NCBI GenBank assembly: GCA_027563935.2
Contig: CM050447.1
Coordinates: 14,228,501-14,292,500, forward strand
Source: Costus lasius
Taxonomy: Eukaryota > Streptophyta > Magnoliopsida > Zingiberales > Costaceae
Length of the DNA: 64,000 bases
Reading direction: 5' to 3'
Made by a program: the position numbers and the translations under genes. Below, piece by piece: positions 42,884 to 55,787 of the stretch (the first letter of the stretch is position 1; the number at the start of each line of letters is the position of its first letter). The notes below the pieces were generated by a model that was given only the letters and a program-made list of their open reading frames with translations, made no database searches and was not told the origin of the DNA.

Positions 42884-45800
42884 GTAAGTGTGTCACAATT
42901 ATGCCAGGGAATATATGTGATTAAGATAAAATTTATCCTTTTTTATATAACATGAGTGATAGTTGAGGCTTTTCCTTGGTTGAGATTAAAATATATAACT
43001 ATGCTTAAATAAATTGATATATGATAATCTTTTTATTTGTTTGAGTTAGTCTATTTGGAAATAAGACATACTTTTAAAACCTCACACATATGACCCTTTA
43101 AGCATATGAACAAATAGGTAAGTAGTAATATTATACAATTAACATGAAGATCGAAATCGTTTCCTTCCTTCATATGCTTTAAAATCTCAAACTGAATTAG
43201 ATGATCTTCTGAGAACCTTTTGATTCAGCAGAGGTTGGTGGTCAAGTAATGGAATACTGTCACATTTTGGAAGTCTTATAAAGCCAACAAGTTTCTCCAC
43301 TAGAGTTGTTTGGCTATGAATAAGATGAGCAAATTAAAGCAAATGCTAGAGGATGACTATATTTTGAGCAAGAGTCTTACGAAATCTTAGAGTTAAATAT
43401 TTAAAAAAAATAAAAAATTAGTCATCAAACTAAGAAAAGTTGCAAATCTAGTTTGCCTTGTTTATTGGTGAGACCTCTATGCAAAAAGTAGTACATTATT
43501 CAATTGAGATAGACTCTCTGTAGAATTCTATGAAAGAATCAGCAAATTAAAACAAAAGAAATCATCAGCCAAAGCTTAAAATAGTAATTTTACCATACAA
43601 ATTGGGCAGCATCGTGGGTGATAGTGGCAGCAGCGAACGGTGCAATAAGCTTCGAACAAAACTTCCACACAGTCCACTCGCAATCGTGTTCTGACATGTG
43701 TTCCAGGACCTGCTGGCCAGTATCATGCCATACAAATTGGGCGGTACAACATGATATTACATTCCTTGGTCTAGACATGTGGTACCGTCTGAAGTGTTCA
43801 TTAAGTGCTTATCACCCAATATGTCTTATTTTTATGTATTTACTATACATCTATTAAAGGGCCAATAAGGTACATGATCTCAGTATATGTACTTTGAAGA
43901 CTTCTCTTATAGAGGAAGGGAAAGAAGAAAAGCAATCTGTAAACTTAGATGCCTAATGCCATCACATTGGTCAACGGTACGGTGGGCAATACCCTTCACT
44001 TCATGTTGCCACAATGTAAGGAAAATGTGGACCTAAACAATGAACAAGTTATGAAGATACCGCTGTACACACAGTCCTTGTGTTTAAGAGGGCATGGTCC
44101 CTTGCAAGATAAGGGCTGCTCATCTACTCGACTACTCCCAGCAAATTTGTGATGACTCACCATTTGTCCTTTTTGTGCACTATAACAACACCTTGAACAA
44201 TAAAGGTGGATCAAAAGTTAAGAAGCAGTATATTTTGTTTGGTCTTCTGAGAGTTCATCTAATGCTTAGCTCCTAAAAATACACTCCTCATTTTCCATAA
44301 TTTATCTGTGACTGCAGAGTGACTTTGTACTTATAACAGTACACTTACTGTCAGCTTTTCAACAAGGAAATGAACACAAATTGTTTGGACAATTTGATAA
44401 GCTGTACATACATAAAAAGAAAAAGAAGACCTATTTTTTTGTCACAAAAATAGTCCCTTGTACAAAGCATCCAAATCCTATACTGCCAACCATTCTTTGC
44501 TCAAAAGAAAAAGAAAATAGTATCACTTTTGTGTGCCAAACTAACAGATGATGGAAGAAGGAGATACAAGGGATCCATTTCAACTGACCCAAACAGGATT
44601 TTTTAATGCAGAAAGTGGTTGTGCTGTCGAGCTGCCTACTTATTGAACAATAAGTAGGATGAGTCCTCAGCTATGCTCCTAACTAACCTTGGCAAAAGAT
44701 GGTAAAAACTCAATTACACAAAACAGCTAGAGCCACAGCTAGGTCCTAATGTGCATTGGATCAAACAAGTAGACCTGTTTTATTTTTGTGGGTATCGCTG
44801 GTGGAATCTATGGAGAGCAGAGCTGCCTGAAGCTACTAGGAAAGTTATTCAGTCACCTGCCATTGGTACATGTACACCATTAATCTTTAATACACATGCA
44901 CACCATGAGCTGTACTTGACACAGCACCTCAGGTTATATTTATGATAGCTCTTCCCCTTTTGGAGGATGCACTCTTGATAACTGCACTTCTAGCTTTGAC
45001 CAAATCAATTTTTATTAGCTCAAGGTTACAACTTCCAAAATGCCAGCAATGGCAGAAGGTTTATTGTTTATTGTTTACTAGGGTTAAATCCATGTGATGA
45101 GCAACACAGCCGCCTTGTCTTATTCACCAGCTTTAGTGATCTCCGTTGTGTTTCCTAACTCATTAACTTAATGATGATGTTTAGGTCAGGATCAGTTTGC
45201 TAGAATAAGAAATACATCATGCAAGCTGAAAAATTATTATACCCTTTCATTGCTGTCTTCCTTGTATCTCGTGCTTCATCCATTACTTGCAGGATCTCTC
45301 TTGCAATCCTTGAAGCATGGTTGAATAAATATGCATTGTCACATAATTTCTGCAGATCCCGTGAAAACTATGACTGTAAGTGCAGAAATGAAATGGAAAA
45401 AATGACAATGAACATTGATCTGGATCTCTCTTTACTCACACTAAAAGCATCAAAGTTACCTGGGAGTATCTAGCCAGCGGCTCTTCAGTGAAGACAGCTC
45501 TAGCAACAGAGAGAGAGATTCTCCTCGTGCTGTATCTTTGATGTCCCCCCACGTTATGCATGTTGGATTTGCACCTGTGGAATTCATATTTTATGTGGAA
45601 TCTCTGAAGACCACAGTTGACCTGATGCAGGCTGAAGCTTGGTCGAAGCTTCACTCATGCAGCTCATAGATGCTCCAGTCTGCCTCTTCAGTGACTGAAG
45701 TGGCCGCATTACTATCTGATGCCAAGTGGCTGAAAGAATTAATTACTATAAGAGCACTAGAGTGGTCAATCCTATGTCAAACAATATTATAAGAATAGGA

Positions 45801-46275
45801 CATGGCAGGGCGGTCCAACCACTTAATTTAAGGAGAACAAGAGAAGACTCCGATCCTGTTAGTACTAAAAGTTTTTAGGTAAGTCCAATAAGATTAACAA
45901 ACAAACTTGGGATAAAATTTAAGTCAATGTTCAAATATCAATCAAGATCGTAGGATGCAGAGAGAGTAGAGTTGTGAATCTTTCACATTCCACCAGATTA
46001 TTCAAACTGCACCTCATTCAAAGTGCTAGCAATTGTCAAAATGGATGAGTATTCACCTTTTGACCAGTTAGCTAAACTTCTGGTGGTTGCTAATAATTTA
46101 GATCAACATGAAAAGTCGAATCAAAGTCAAAGACACCAATTTAACCAAGCTTGAATTGACCTCAGCTAGGGGGAAAAAAAGGAGCTGCACAACATGGAAC
46201 ATGCACACATCTAAGAATCCTCACGATTCTTGTCGAGTACATATGCACAGGATTGCTTAATTTCTCTACCCTAAT
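42884..46275. other. Intergenic DNA
   Basis: No gene recognised. A short word CCATACAAATTGGGC occurs twice (43595 and 43728). 45200-45700 has somewhat higher coding-like ORF density on both strands but no domain. The last part before 46276 should be the 3' UTR of the patatin-like gene. Confidence 0.5.
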
Positions 46276-47884
46276 TTATCTAGCTGGAGATGTGGAGGTC
46301 GTGGTCGAGGTGGCGGTCGTGACTGTGGCGGTGAAGGTGGTGGTTGTCGTCGCCGACGATGTCCTTGGCGTCATTACTTGCTTTAGTACGACAATTGGGA
46401 TAGGGCTTTTCTTCCTCTTCTCTTCTTCGGCAATTAGCTCGCGGGCGAACCGGTCGAGCTTGTCGGCATTGCTCTGCTCGGATATCTTCTTTCCCCTGAA
46501 GAGGAATGACTCGATATTTCTTTGCGACAGGATGTCCTCTGCTGCTTCCATCAAGTTCTTCGAGTTCATCAAATATGGTGTATAATTACCAGACATGTAG
46601 CCATTAGCCTGAAAAGATTTGAACGTGTAATCAATCAACTAGGAATATGTATTTCTAAGCATTTATCTAGATTACTCAAAAAGTTTCAGATCCAAAATGT
46701 ACCTGGATTCGAACATAGTTGCTTGCTCTGTAGTCTCCGAATGCCATGGCGACAGCCTGATCCACCTGATCCAAGAACAACCCAAAGCGATGATTTTTTA
46801 GTCAACGTTCATCTCACTTACGAACTTTTGAGAAGGGTTAAAATATTGTTTGAATGGTTGAATCTTGAACGTCCAATTATTTGATCACAAGAAATCGGAA
46901 GAATTAGACGGTCAAGATTAGTTGGCAGATTTCTAGGGTTAAAAAATTAAACTAGCGGACCGGATTGGGGGAAAAGCAGAGAGGGGAATCCGGCGACCGT
47001 ACCATGTCGGCAACGCCCTCTCCGGCGATCCTGACGAGCTCTGCCGCTCCCGTTGTGTTGGGTGCACTGGAGGCGGCGCCCAGAGAAACTACAAGTAGGT
47101 CCTCAACTCCGGCGGCGAAGGGGAACTCCTGCTTGTTGTGCAGAACATGTGTGATGGCCGCCGCGGTGGGGTTCACCATCGCCACCCCTCCGCCCACAGC
47201 GGCGACGCGCGTCCGCCCGTCCACCGACCGCAGCTCCACCGTCGCCTCGTCGGCGCACGTGGCTGCGCACACCTCCCACATCCGGAAGTCGTACCCGTCC
47301 GCCTCCACGGCGTCGGCCCTTGAGAAGAGGAACGGCGCCCCTGTCGCGATGTCGTAGCACGGGATCAGCAACGGCTTCACGGTGTCCCTCAGCGTCGCGT
47401 CACGAAAGACCCGCCGGAAGAATCCCCCGCGGCGCCGGAACAATCCGCTGAGGAGGCCGCTCCTGGTGGCGAAGCCCCTTCCTTTGCGGCGGCTGCTCTC
47501 GGCGATGAGGAGACGGAGGGCGTCGGAGGCGGAGAGGAGGGGCCGGCCGTCGTGGTCTCTGGTGAAGAGCATGGCAGCGAGGACGCCACCGGCGCCGGAT
47601 CCGGCGGCCACGTCGAAGAGGTCGGCGACGCGGGCGGAGGGATCACCAGTGCGGCGGCGCAGGGATAGCTCGAGCCGATTGAGGGCAGAGGCGGCGAGTA
47701 GTACATCGGAAGGGCGGTCGCCGCCGTCGATGGACAGGACGCGGACCCTTCCTCGGGCGCTGCCGGAGACCCCCGGGGAATCGGAGGAGGGAGGGAAGAG
47801 GAGCTTGGTGCGGTCATCGAGGCCGAAGAGGAACTTGCTCTCGAGGATGGAGAATATATCGTAGCTAAGTTTGTCGGCGTCCAT
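46276..47884 (-). CDS. Patatin-related phospholipase A, pPLAIII class (patatin-like protein 3 type)
   Basis: Acyl hydrolase family that acts on phospho- and galactolipids and affects cell elongation and lipid content. Exons: 47003-47884, 46703-46765, 46276-46608; 425 residues, all GT-AG. The start MDADKLSYDIFSILESKFLF is typical; an in-frame Met 12 codons upstream is less likely. The N-terminal glycine loop reads VLSIDGGDRPSD. The nucleophile elbow is VAAGSGAGG, that is GxGxG instead of GxSxG. The place of the catalytic Asp is VGGGVAMVNPTAAAITHVL, with Gly instead of Asp. Both changes are known features of pPLAIII proteins, which supports the class. Exon 2 encodes VDQAVAMAFGDYRASNYVRI. The C-terminus ends in a Thr/Ser/Ala-rich tail. 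Exon 1 is very GC-rich. Confidence 0.93.
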
Positions 47885-50800
47885 GACTGCCGCCGGAAGT
47901 GGTCGATCCGGACTGACCAAGTGGATAAAGTCAACCGGTTTACTTTTGGACGGAATCGGCGAGTTGGACTCGAGTTAGGGGAAGGCGGAGAGCCGCCCGC
48001 ATCGCTTAAATAGAGAGGTGAGCGCTCAGCTTCACCTCGTAGGCCAGGAGCAGACCGTTGGATGAGTCGCGAGCGGTGGAGATGCGCCGGGGAAGGTGGC
48101 GCGAAGGCGTGACCGCGTGGGCTCGGTCGGTGGAGGAGGATGCGGCATGGAATCGGCGTGGGTATCGCGCACGTGCGGGGAGCACGGCCACCGACGGTCT
48201 CGGGAGGCTGACCACACATGGGCATCCGACGGTGGAGATATGGCGCATCACAGAAAAGTGTCGGAGGCAGCGGAGACAGCACCAGGTGCGCCAACCAAGT
48301 TTCACCACGTCTACTCAGGTTTTACTGCGCCGGTAAAATTAACTCAAAATATCTTTTATCCATGCTTTTTATTCCTTTCGAAGAATTTCATTAAATGTGT
48401 TGACTTTCGTTTTACTTCATCTGATCTTTGCATAGACAAAACATAGCAATGGTAGGCAGATACATTTGCTGACTTTACATAAACAATCTGCAACTTTTTA
48501 TTTTAGTTCCAAAATTAAAAGAAAATAATTTTCAATTTGAGTTTAAACTAATTGCAAAATAAGAATAAAATCTTGTACCAACTGTTGGAATGAACTCTCA
48601 AGGGTTCTCCAATTTTACAGTGATTTAATAGATATGACACAATATGATTACATGTTTCTATTATACATAGTCTTTCTATCGAGTTCCTCATTTCTTCTTG
48701 GGCTATTCTCATCTCAAGTTTTGAACATCACTTTGACCCTCGAAAGCTCAAATTATCTAGTATCCCAATTTGCCTCTAGTTTGGTATTGTTTGTATCCTT
48801 GGGGTATTTCAAATCTTGCTTTAACATCGATAAGATTGAATCTGTTATGTTTAATTCCATGATTTGTAGATTGATTGCTTATCTATATACACATACCATA
48901 TGATTAAGCATTATGCTTATCTGCCGAAGAAATTTTTTCATGCTTATCCCTATTCTTAATCAATTGAAGAACAAGAAGGCTCCGAGTCAATGTTGGATGG
49001 TAATGAAAACGGTAGGTACAAAGCATGGGTCCTCTAAACTAAGGCAACCACTTTATTCCCTTCCCTCTTATAATTTGAAGAACAATCATCTTAGCATGAA
49101 GTACAAGGAGGGGGATGAGCTTGTATATTAATAAAGTCTACAATTAGATAAGATAGATAGATATATGTACATGTTGTGTCTCCAAAAGAACAAGTTGCAT
49201 CACTTGGCCCTTTTCCTCCTTGTCCTTGCACTTCTCCTTTTGTGTCTTTGTTTAATGAGCAATTTGGCAACGTACATATTGACATCAACTGCTTACTCCT
49301 TTCTAGATGCAAGGTTTCATGATGAAAGAGGATGTGATTTGAGGTTCATCCGCCATCAATTAAAGCTCTGCTACTCTTTCCTGTGACTTGTGTTTACTCA
49401 TGGCACCCAACCGTTCTATTGATTCCTCATGCATAACTCCGTAAAGATCAGTGTAGTATCATTGAGACACTACAAATGAAACTCTCTAAATATAAGGGGC
49501 TAGTCGAATTCTGACTTTATTAATTACTTTCTCTGAATATGTATCATAAATATTTTTATAACAGGGACATAGTCAACTTCTTAGTTGATATAGAAAATTG
49601 TTATTTAGCTTTCTGGCATCCCACAGATGGCCTGTCCCTGTTAGGGACATGTAGGTCGGCCTGCGGTTGAACCCTAATGTTGATGAGACACAAGAGCCGA
49701 TGGCCCCTCCCAAGAGTAGCTATATAACTTTCCGTACTTGTTGTTGAAACAAATTATGGGAGGGTTGAGATATGCTAAGTGCACGTAATTAGATAAAAAC
49801 TTTGTAGGTTTTCTTGTGCGATAAGAGAAGGGAAGTGGTGGTCACTAAGAAGGCATTATTCAACTTTTTGTACAATAATGCTTGAGGTGCCCCTTTTTTT
49901 TTCAAAAAGAAAACAATAATCAGATCTAATGGATCCGAGCTTTAAGAATTTTTTTTCTTTTGATTCTTGCCAGTCAAATCACCCAACATCATTGTCACCC
50001 GACCCTTGGAAAATCATGAAATGAGATTAACCAATTGACATCCATATTAGCATATAGAGTAAATGCATTCACAATTAGCCTTCTCAAATGAATGCTTAAT
50101 GTGATGATTAAGGCAAATTAACCAATTGACATCCATATTAGCATATAGAGTAAATGCATTCACAATTAGCCTTCTCAAATGAACGCTTAATGTGATGATT
50201 AAGGCATTGCAGAAAGTAATTCAGCTTTAATTAGAGGTATGGTGTGATATGTCATAATATATTTAGTTCCAACAGTTAATTTGTTAGGAGAAAATGATGT
50301 ATTGATGTTCCAAGTAGAGAAATTTATTCCCTAATTTTAGACCTACTGTTACAAAAACGTAATTTGAGTTTTTCATCACACTTAAATGGAAAACAATAAT
50401 AGGGGAAATTCTGTGACTTTATACATTGCACGCTATTGAATTAGATAAGCAAATAGTATTGATAATGATAGCTCACAAAATAAAATGATCAGAGTATCTG
50501 TTATTTTGATTTTAAGCCAATTAGCAATAGTTTATCTATTTTTTTTAAAACTTTTGCTTAGAATTTATAACTCGACAAACTTTCAATCCTTGTAGTAAGT
50601 TGATAGCTAAAGAAGATGTGGTAATAGAGTAAAAATCTTAAGCACAAAAGAGAAAAGCTTTGATGAATACTCGACCTAAATAAATTATAATTGGTGGGAA
50701 GCTAGCAAAATAATCCTTCAAGAAAAAAAAAACCTATCTTATATAGTTATATGATAATTATTTTTATGACTAATTCATGGAGAACCTTGGATAAAATCTA

Positions 50801-51689
50801 AATCTATCCTAATTGGGTGCTTAAGTAGCTAAATTCACGGTCAAATCAAGTTAGAGACCCGACTAACTTGGATTTAATTGTCATCTCTATCCATCTTAGG
50901 ATGAGTATATCTAAGGACATGTCATTGCAAATCTCTAACATTAAGACTACCGTCATATTTGTGGAGCTTCATGCCATCTTAGGAAATAAGAGCTATTGAG
51001 TAGTTATTTAATCAAGCCAAATTAGGCATTCAAGAAATAGAGAGTAAAGGAACAAAATTGAAAATTGAGCAGATCATCACAAGTAATCAATCCAAGGTAG
51101 ACACTTAGATTTCCAATTGTTTGGTTTAGACTAAATCTTATGAATGATTTGATAGTGATCATTGGCTAAAATTCTTATTAGAGCAATTTGAGCCCTAAGC
51201 AAATAAAGGGATAGGTTCCTTCTTGCATCTTGAGCATATCATAGATGCACTTTTTATGGTGGAAGGAACTTTATATGGGATGAAAATATTAGGTTTGCTA
51301 ATGTTATTGCATTGATTGGTACGAAGCTCTCTTTAAAAGTATGGAGAATATTAGTGATATTTTTTATTGGTCTTGAAACAAAGAAAAATATCACATACGT
51401 TAAATGATAAATAGTAAACCCATTTTTAACTTGGAAGGACCAATATTGTCGGAATAAGTAGCATAGAAAAGAACTTGGACAATCATAATATAAAAGTACA
51501 TGGAGAGAGGATCCTGTGCTCCATATACCTAGTACAACAATGTGTATTGACCATTGATAATGTTATTGAGGAAGTAAGAGATATGCAAGTAGTGATACAC
51601 TTAATCATACAAGTGAGAAAATCAAGGGGAGATAAATGTTTGAGGATGGAGTTCCAAAATTCTCTCAAGCCTTCTTAAGACCAATTTTA
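47885..51689. other. Promoter of the patatin-like gene and intergenic DNA
   Basis: 47885-48300 is GC-rich and should contain the 5' UTR and promoter. Long ORFs there are shadows of composition. 48330-51690 is AT-rich with no gene recognised except the tandem repeat listed separately. Confidence 0.5.
50026..50207. repeat. 91-bp tandem duplication
   Basis: 50026-50116 and 50117-50207 start ATTAACCAATTGACATCCAT and differ at about one base (AATGCTT versus AACGCTT) plus the last positions. Recent duplication in intergenic DNA. Confidence 0.9.
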
Positions 51690-51960
51690 AGAAGGATATA
51701 AAGATTTCTATTAGAGAAATACTAGTTAGAATGAGCAAACGCTTAATCCGTAAGGATATTATAGTGGACGTTATAACCTCTAATAAGATTGATTTATCAA
51801 CATAAGTAATTTTAGGTAGAAAAATTTTAATATGATTAGATAGAACCTTAACTAAAATATAGCATGATACATTCTAAAGAATAATGAGCCTAAAATTTTG
51901 ACCATGATATGGTTAATTTTTTTAGGGATGAAGATGAAGATTGTAGGAAGAGGAAGGTTT
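51690..51960 (-). pseudogene. LINE reverse-transcriptase relic
   Basis: The minus-strand translation gives FIPKKINHIMVK, then after a frameshift NFRLIIL*NVSCYILVKVL, SNHIKIFLPKI and DKSILLE. These follow the plant LINE RT pattern (..PK....D.FRPISL.NV.YKI..KVLANR....LP..I...QSAF). Stops and frameshifts show it is dead. Flanking sequence up to about 52400 may belong to it but is too degraded to say. Confidence 0.7.
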
Positions 51961-52733
51961 AGGGTTATGTTAAAAGTCTCAATCAAATAAGGATTAATCA
52001 CAACCCAATAAGATTTATAGATTCATAGGACCAGTATATTGATATAGACTGAGATTCTAAACCTTGACTAGAATACATGGATTTGACATTAAAAATCTTA
52101 TTAAGGGAGAAGAATCAATCAACAAAGTTATAATGGCTTTGATGGATGGGGAGTATCCACAGCCAAGGTTTAGATGGTTGGATGTGGGAAAGTTATTAGA
52201 GGAATTTATAAAAGTCCAAACAATGTTGTAATGAGTTATTGATCCAAGATCAGGGATTGATCTTCAATGGAAATGGGGTCGATGCATTTAGTTCCATTAT
52301 TGAGTAATGACTCTATGAGAATAGATAATGTTTTGGTCTCCCTATTGAACTCACGTGTACTTACTCTTTGCTTAGAGTTTATGGAAAATGTGTTTATTTA
52401 GTGCACTATAAGGAGTAAAATTTGAATTTATCCTTATATGAGAGACCTGTAGAAGTATATTTGAGTTTTTATAGGAGTTAATTTATCAATGTCTAATATA
52501 ATTTGAGTTTCAATGTTACCAAATGATTCTTGTCCGAAAATTAAAGAGAACTTCTAACCTTTTTCTAGCTTTAAGGTAAGGTTAGGACATATTATTATGA
52601 CCAAACACTTGATGTTTTCTAGTTTGAATTCTTTCATGATCGCAGTCTCGTTTCCTTGATGGATTGTGATTTATATTTAATATCTGGCAAATGGATTTTG
52701 AAGAGGGATGACTTTAATCCTTCCCATTTAAAA

Positions 52734-52735
<2 letters not shown>

Positions 52736-52774
<39 letters not shown>
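52736..52774 (+). repeat. Compound (TC)n(TG)n microsatellite
   Basis: A run of about 11 CT units followed directly by about 8 GT units. Confidence 0.95.
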
Positions 52775-54427
52775 TCCTACCCTACCCAACAAAAACCTCT
52801 TGCTTGTTCCTTCTTGTTGTGCTCCATGACTACGGAAAAGATGAGAGGAGGATAGAGGTTATGTGATCACTGCAAATTCAAGAGTAGGGTATGAAATGCA
52901 ATATTAAGGTGGCATTCCTAAGTAAATCTTGTTCCTATGGTGATTTATTATCCATTTGATAAAACTTTTTTTTAAAGATGATTTGATATATCTAGATATC
53001 TGATTGATTTGTTCTATTTGGTGAGTAAAATCTCAAATTAGAAAGTACAATAATAAATTGTAATCTTAATATAAGCTCAATATAAACAAAAGCTGGTATA
53101 TTAGGTATTATATGTCAATATGCCAGATATATATCGGCTTGACCTATGATTTGTACATCAGTACAACTGAGTCTAAAACTATGAGTGTAACTCATGTGAC
53201 TTTGAGAAGATGTCTTTGCGTTGAGATTTGATGTTTTACTAATTTTCATGTGGTACCTATCATATAGAAACCATCCTTAAAGTTTCCTAGCTTTCCCCAT
53301 AAGTTTGAATTTAAACATTTGTTAATTTGGAATTTTCGATAGATAGATTTTTTTTTCTAGTATGTTGTTAATCTAATGATATGTTATATGTCATATAGAT
53401 GAGAAAGTGAACATCTTATCCTTGTTGATTTCTTTATTGCATGATCAACTCATGTTTGGATTTGATTTAATATAGTGGTGTTTGTTAGTACAGAACATTT
53501 CTTAACTTTTTAAGGTTTAAAGCAATGCTTAGGTGATGAGCTTCGGATTCTTATGACTGTGTTTGGGATTCTATTTTGTTAATTAAATACCAAAGTATAA
53601 GCTTATTCATTGTTTTAGACTTAAGAAAGAAACAAGAACTTGTCCTACAATAGCAAGTTTAACACTCGGAATGGGCAGTGTTGAACCCCAATTTTGTGTT
53701 GGATTTGTGATAGAATACATAGTGATTTATAGATAGTTGAGTTAGGGTTGGCGGACATGCAATGTCTTTCCTTTGAAAACTAGTTAGCCCTTGGCATGCT
53801 GAACTAGTTAGATTAGGACATGCTTTCAGATGTCACAAACTGGTATTGAGATTTGAGATCGTGAACTTTGTTATAAAACTGGGGATGCCTTGAATGGTTG
53901 TCCTCTAATGGTCTGTGAGATTCCACAGGAGTGATATGAGTTTGAATTTAGATGGGTAATTAATTTCAGGTAAATAATAAGGTCCTAAGTTCAAATTTTG
54001 CCTTCATCACTAAGCACAATTAGCTTGATGTTTGACAGCTCTCAATTAAGGCAAATTGATGATTGACAGCTGCGTTAGTAGTGTCTAACATCAGTTTGAT
54101 AGTGGTCAATTTCTTACCGACAAGTACTCTTGCATCGACTAGCCCGCCCTTTGCTGCATCCATCAGAGGACCACGCTCATGCAGCAGCACAGTCCGTGCA
54201 TGAGTTCAGCATTGTTCAGTGCAATTCATGCGGTTGGTTGACTACAGTTAATGCAATCTCCAATGTTGAGCCATGTTTGATTGAATATGGCAACGCTGCA
54301 GCAGCAGCAGTTACTCCACCATTCTGCTTTCTTTCCATGAAGAAAATTTTCCATTGGTAACTTGTCACTCTTGTGCTGGGTGTATCTGAGACTATGATTT
54401 AACTATCCTCTCATTGACTTTAGTCAT
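52775..54427. other. Intergenic DNA
   Basis: AT-rich and degraded. An ORF at 54130-54360 (plus) has no recognisable domain. No gene called. Confidence 0.5.
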
Positions 54428-54610
54428 TTGATGGTTCACTTCAATGAATCTAAAATTAAAGATGCTGATATGAAGATGAATAGGAACAAAAATCTGGGGT
54501 TTGATGGTATGACAAATGAATCTGTTCAGAAATTCCGGGAGATTTTGAAGGCTGATCTAGTGGGTATCATCATAAACTTCAATAATTGTAAAGCTCAATT
54601 TAAGATTTAG
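54428..54610 (+). pseudogene. LINE reverse-transcriptase fragment
   Basis: A 60-codon frame contains NKNLGFDGMTNESVQKFREI then LKADLVGIIINF. This follows the segment before RT motif 1 in plant LINEs (K..G.DG.....FQ.FW.I...DL...). It is on the opposite strand to the 51.7-kb relic, so it comes from a different insertion. Confidence 0.6.
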
Positions 54611-55787
54611 GTACGTATACAATTACTTTTAGGTTTCATTACAAGTTTCTTTTATAAATTCATAAAATTTTAGAAAACCATATAATAATATAGGAACAGT
54701 ATTTTTGCGACTTGGTATTTAGTAAGTATTAAATTTCTGTACTCTGCCATGATATTTTTCTTAGTTGCTACATTTGACATGTTAATGAGTTCAGAATCAT
54801 TATATTCCTACCGCCCGATTGTTCCCAGCCTGTCTAGCTGAAGTATCTGTTCAGTGTGACACTACAAAAGGCAATGAGTTCGAAGAGGATAACGTCACAA
54901 ATTCAACTAGCAAATATAAACAATGAAAAAAAAGCTCAACTTGAATACCGAGCAACATCATCACAATGCTTCGTTACAACTCAAGATATGTAGAGCATCC
55001 CAATAGCCATTCAATCAAGTACTCGTTAGCTTTATTTGTTAACAAAATAACCAAAATACTAAAGCACATTCAAAAATATGCAGAGTTTCTTAAGTTGTTT
55101 TCATTACAAAATACTGAATTTCTATTCAGAACATCCCAATTATAAAAATTGAAACAAATTAGAATTCTCAATTATCTACTACGATGAGATTGAATATTTT
55201 CACAAACAAAGAAATCATAATAATCTCGTTAACCATTCACAAACATATTGTCATGTCGTCCAGTGGATTCCTTTACATGAAAGTTGAAACTCCCTCGATA
55301 AAATTTTTATTTGTAGAGCAATAGTCGCCTGCTCATACGACTGTCAAAAAGTACGATAGAAAAATAGCAAATGTCCCTTCCCAAGCTTATGAAACGTGTA
55401 TCCGAATTATCCACACAATGGAAGCGCACAAAGCATCATTAAATATTTAAGTTTACACACATGATTGGACGAGCGATCAAGAAGATAAGCAAAGAGGCCT
55501 TGATGGGCTCTACAAATTTATGTTTAAGAAAATGCCCTTTAATTAAAGCGAGAGAAAAGACAAGGTCCAGTCCCTGAAAGAAAACTTTTCCCATGTCCTT
55601 TTTCTCTAAGTGAAAAAACAGTAAAATCAAGACCATTCTACATATGAACAAGCCTACTGATTTGTAGGCAAAAGAATAGTATACGCTAAATATATACAAA
55701 GAATAATATAACTACTGAAAAAACTTTTGTTTGCAATCTATAATGGAGTTAATACTTGTATTAATCAGGTTGCACAAACCATAATAA
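54611..55787. other. Intergenic DNA and 3' UTR of TIC236
   Basis: No gene recognised; the ORF at 55439-55699 on the minus strand has no domain. The part nearest 55787 is probably TIC236 3' UTR. Confidence 0.5.

Noticed and set aside
47389..48294. 301-residue minus-strand ORF overlapping the patatin-like gene
   Set aside because: It is an alternate frame of the GC-rich exon 1 and promoter, Pro/Ser-rich without any domain. The patatin frame explains the region.
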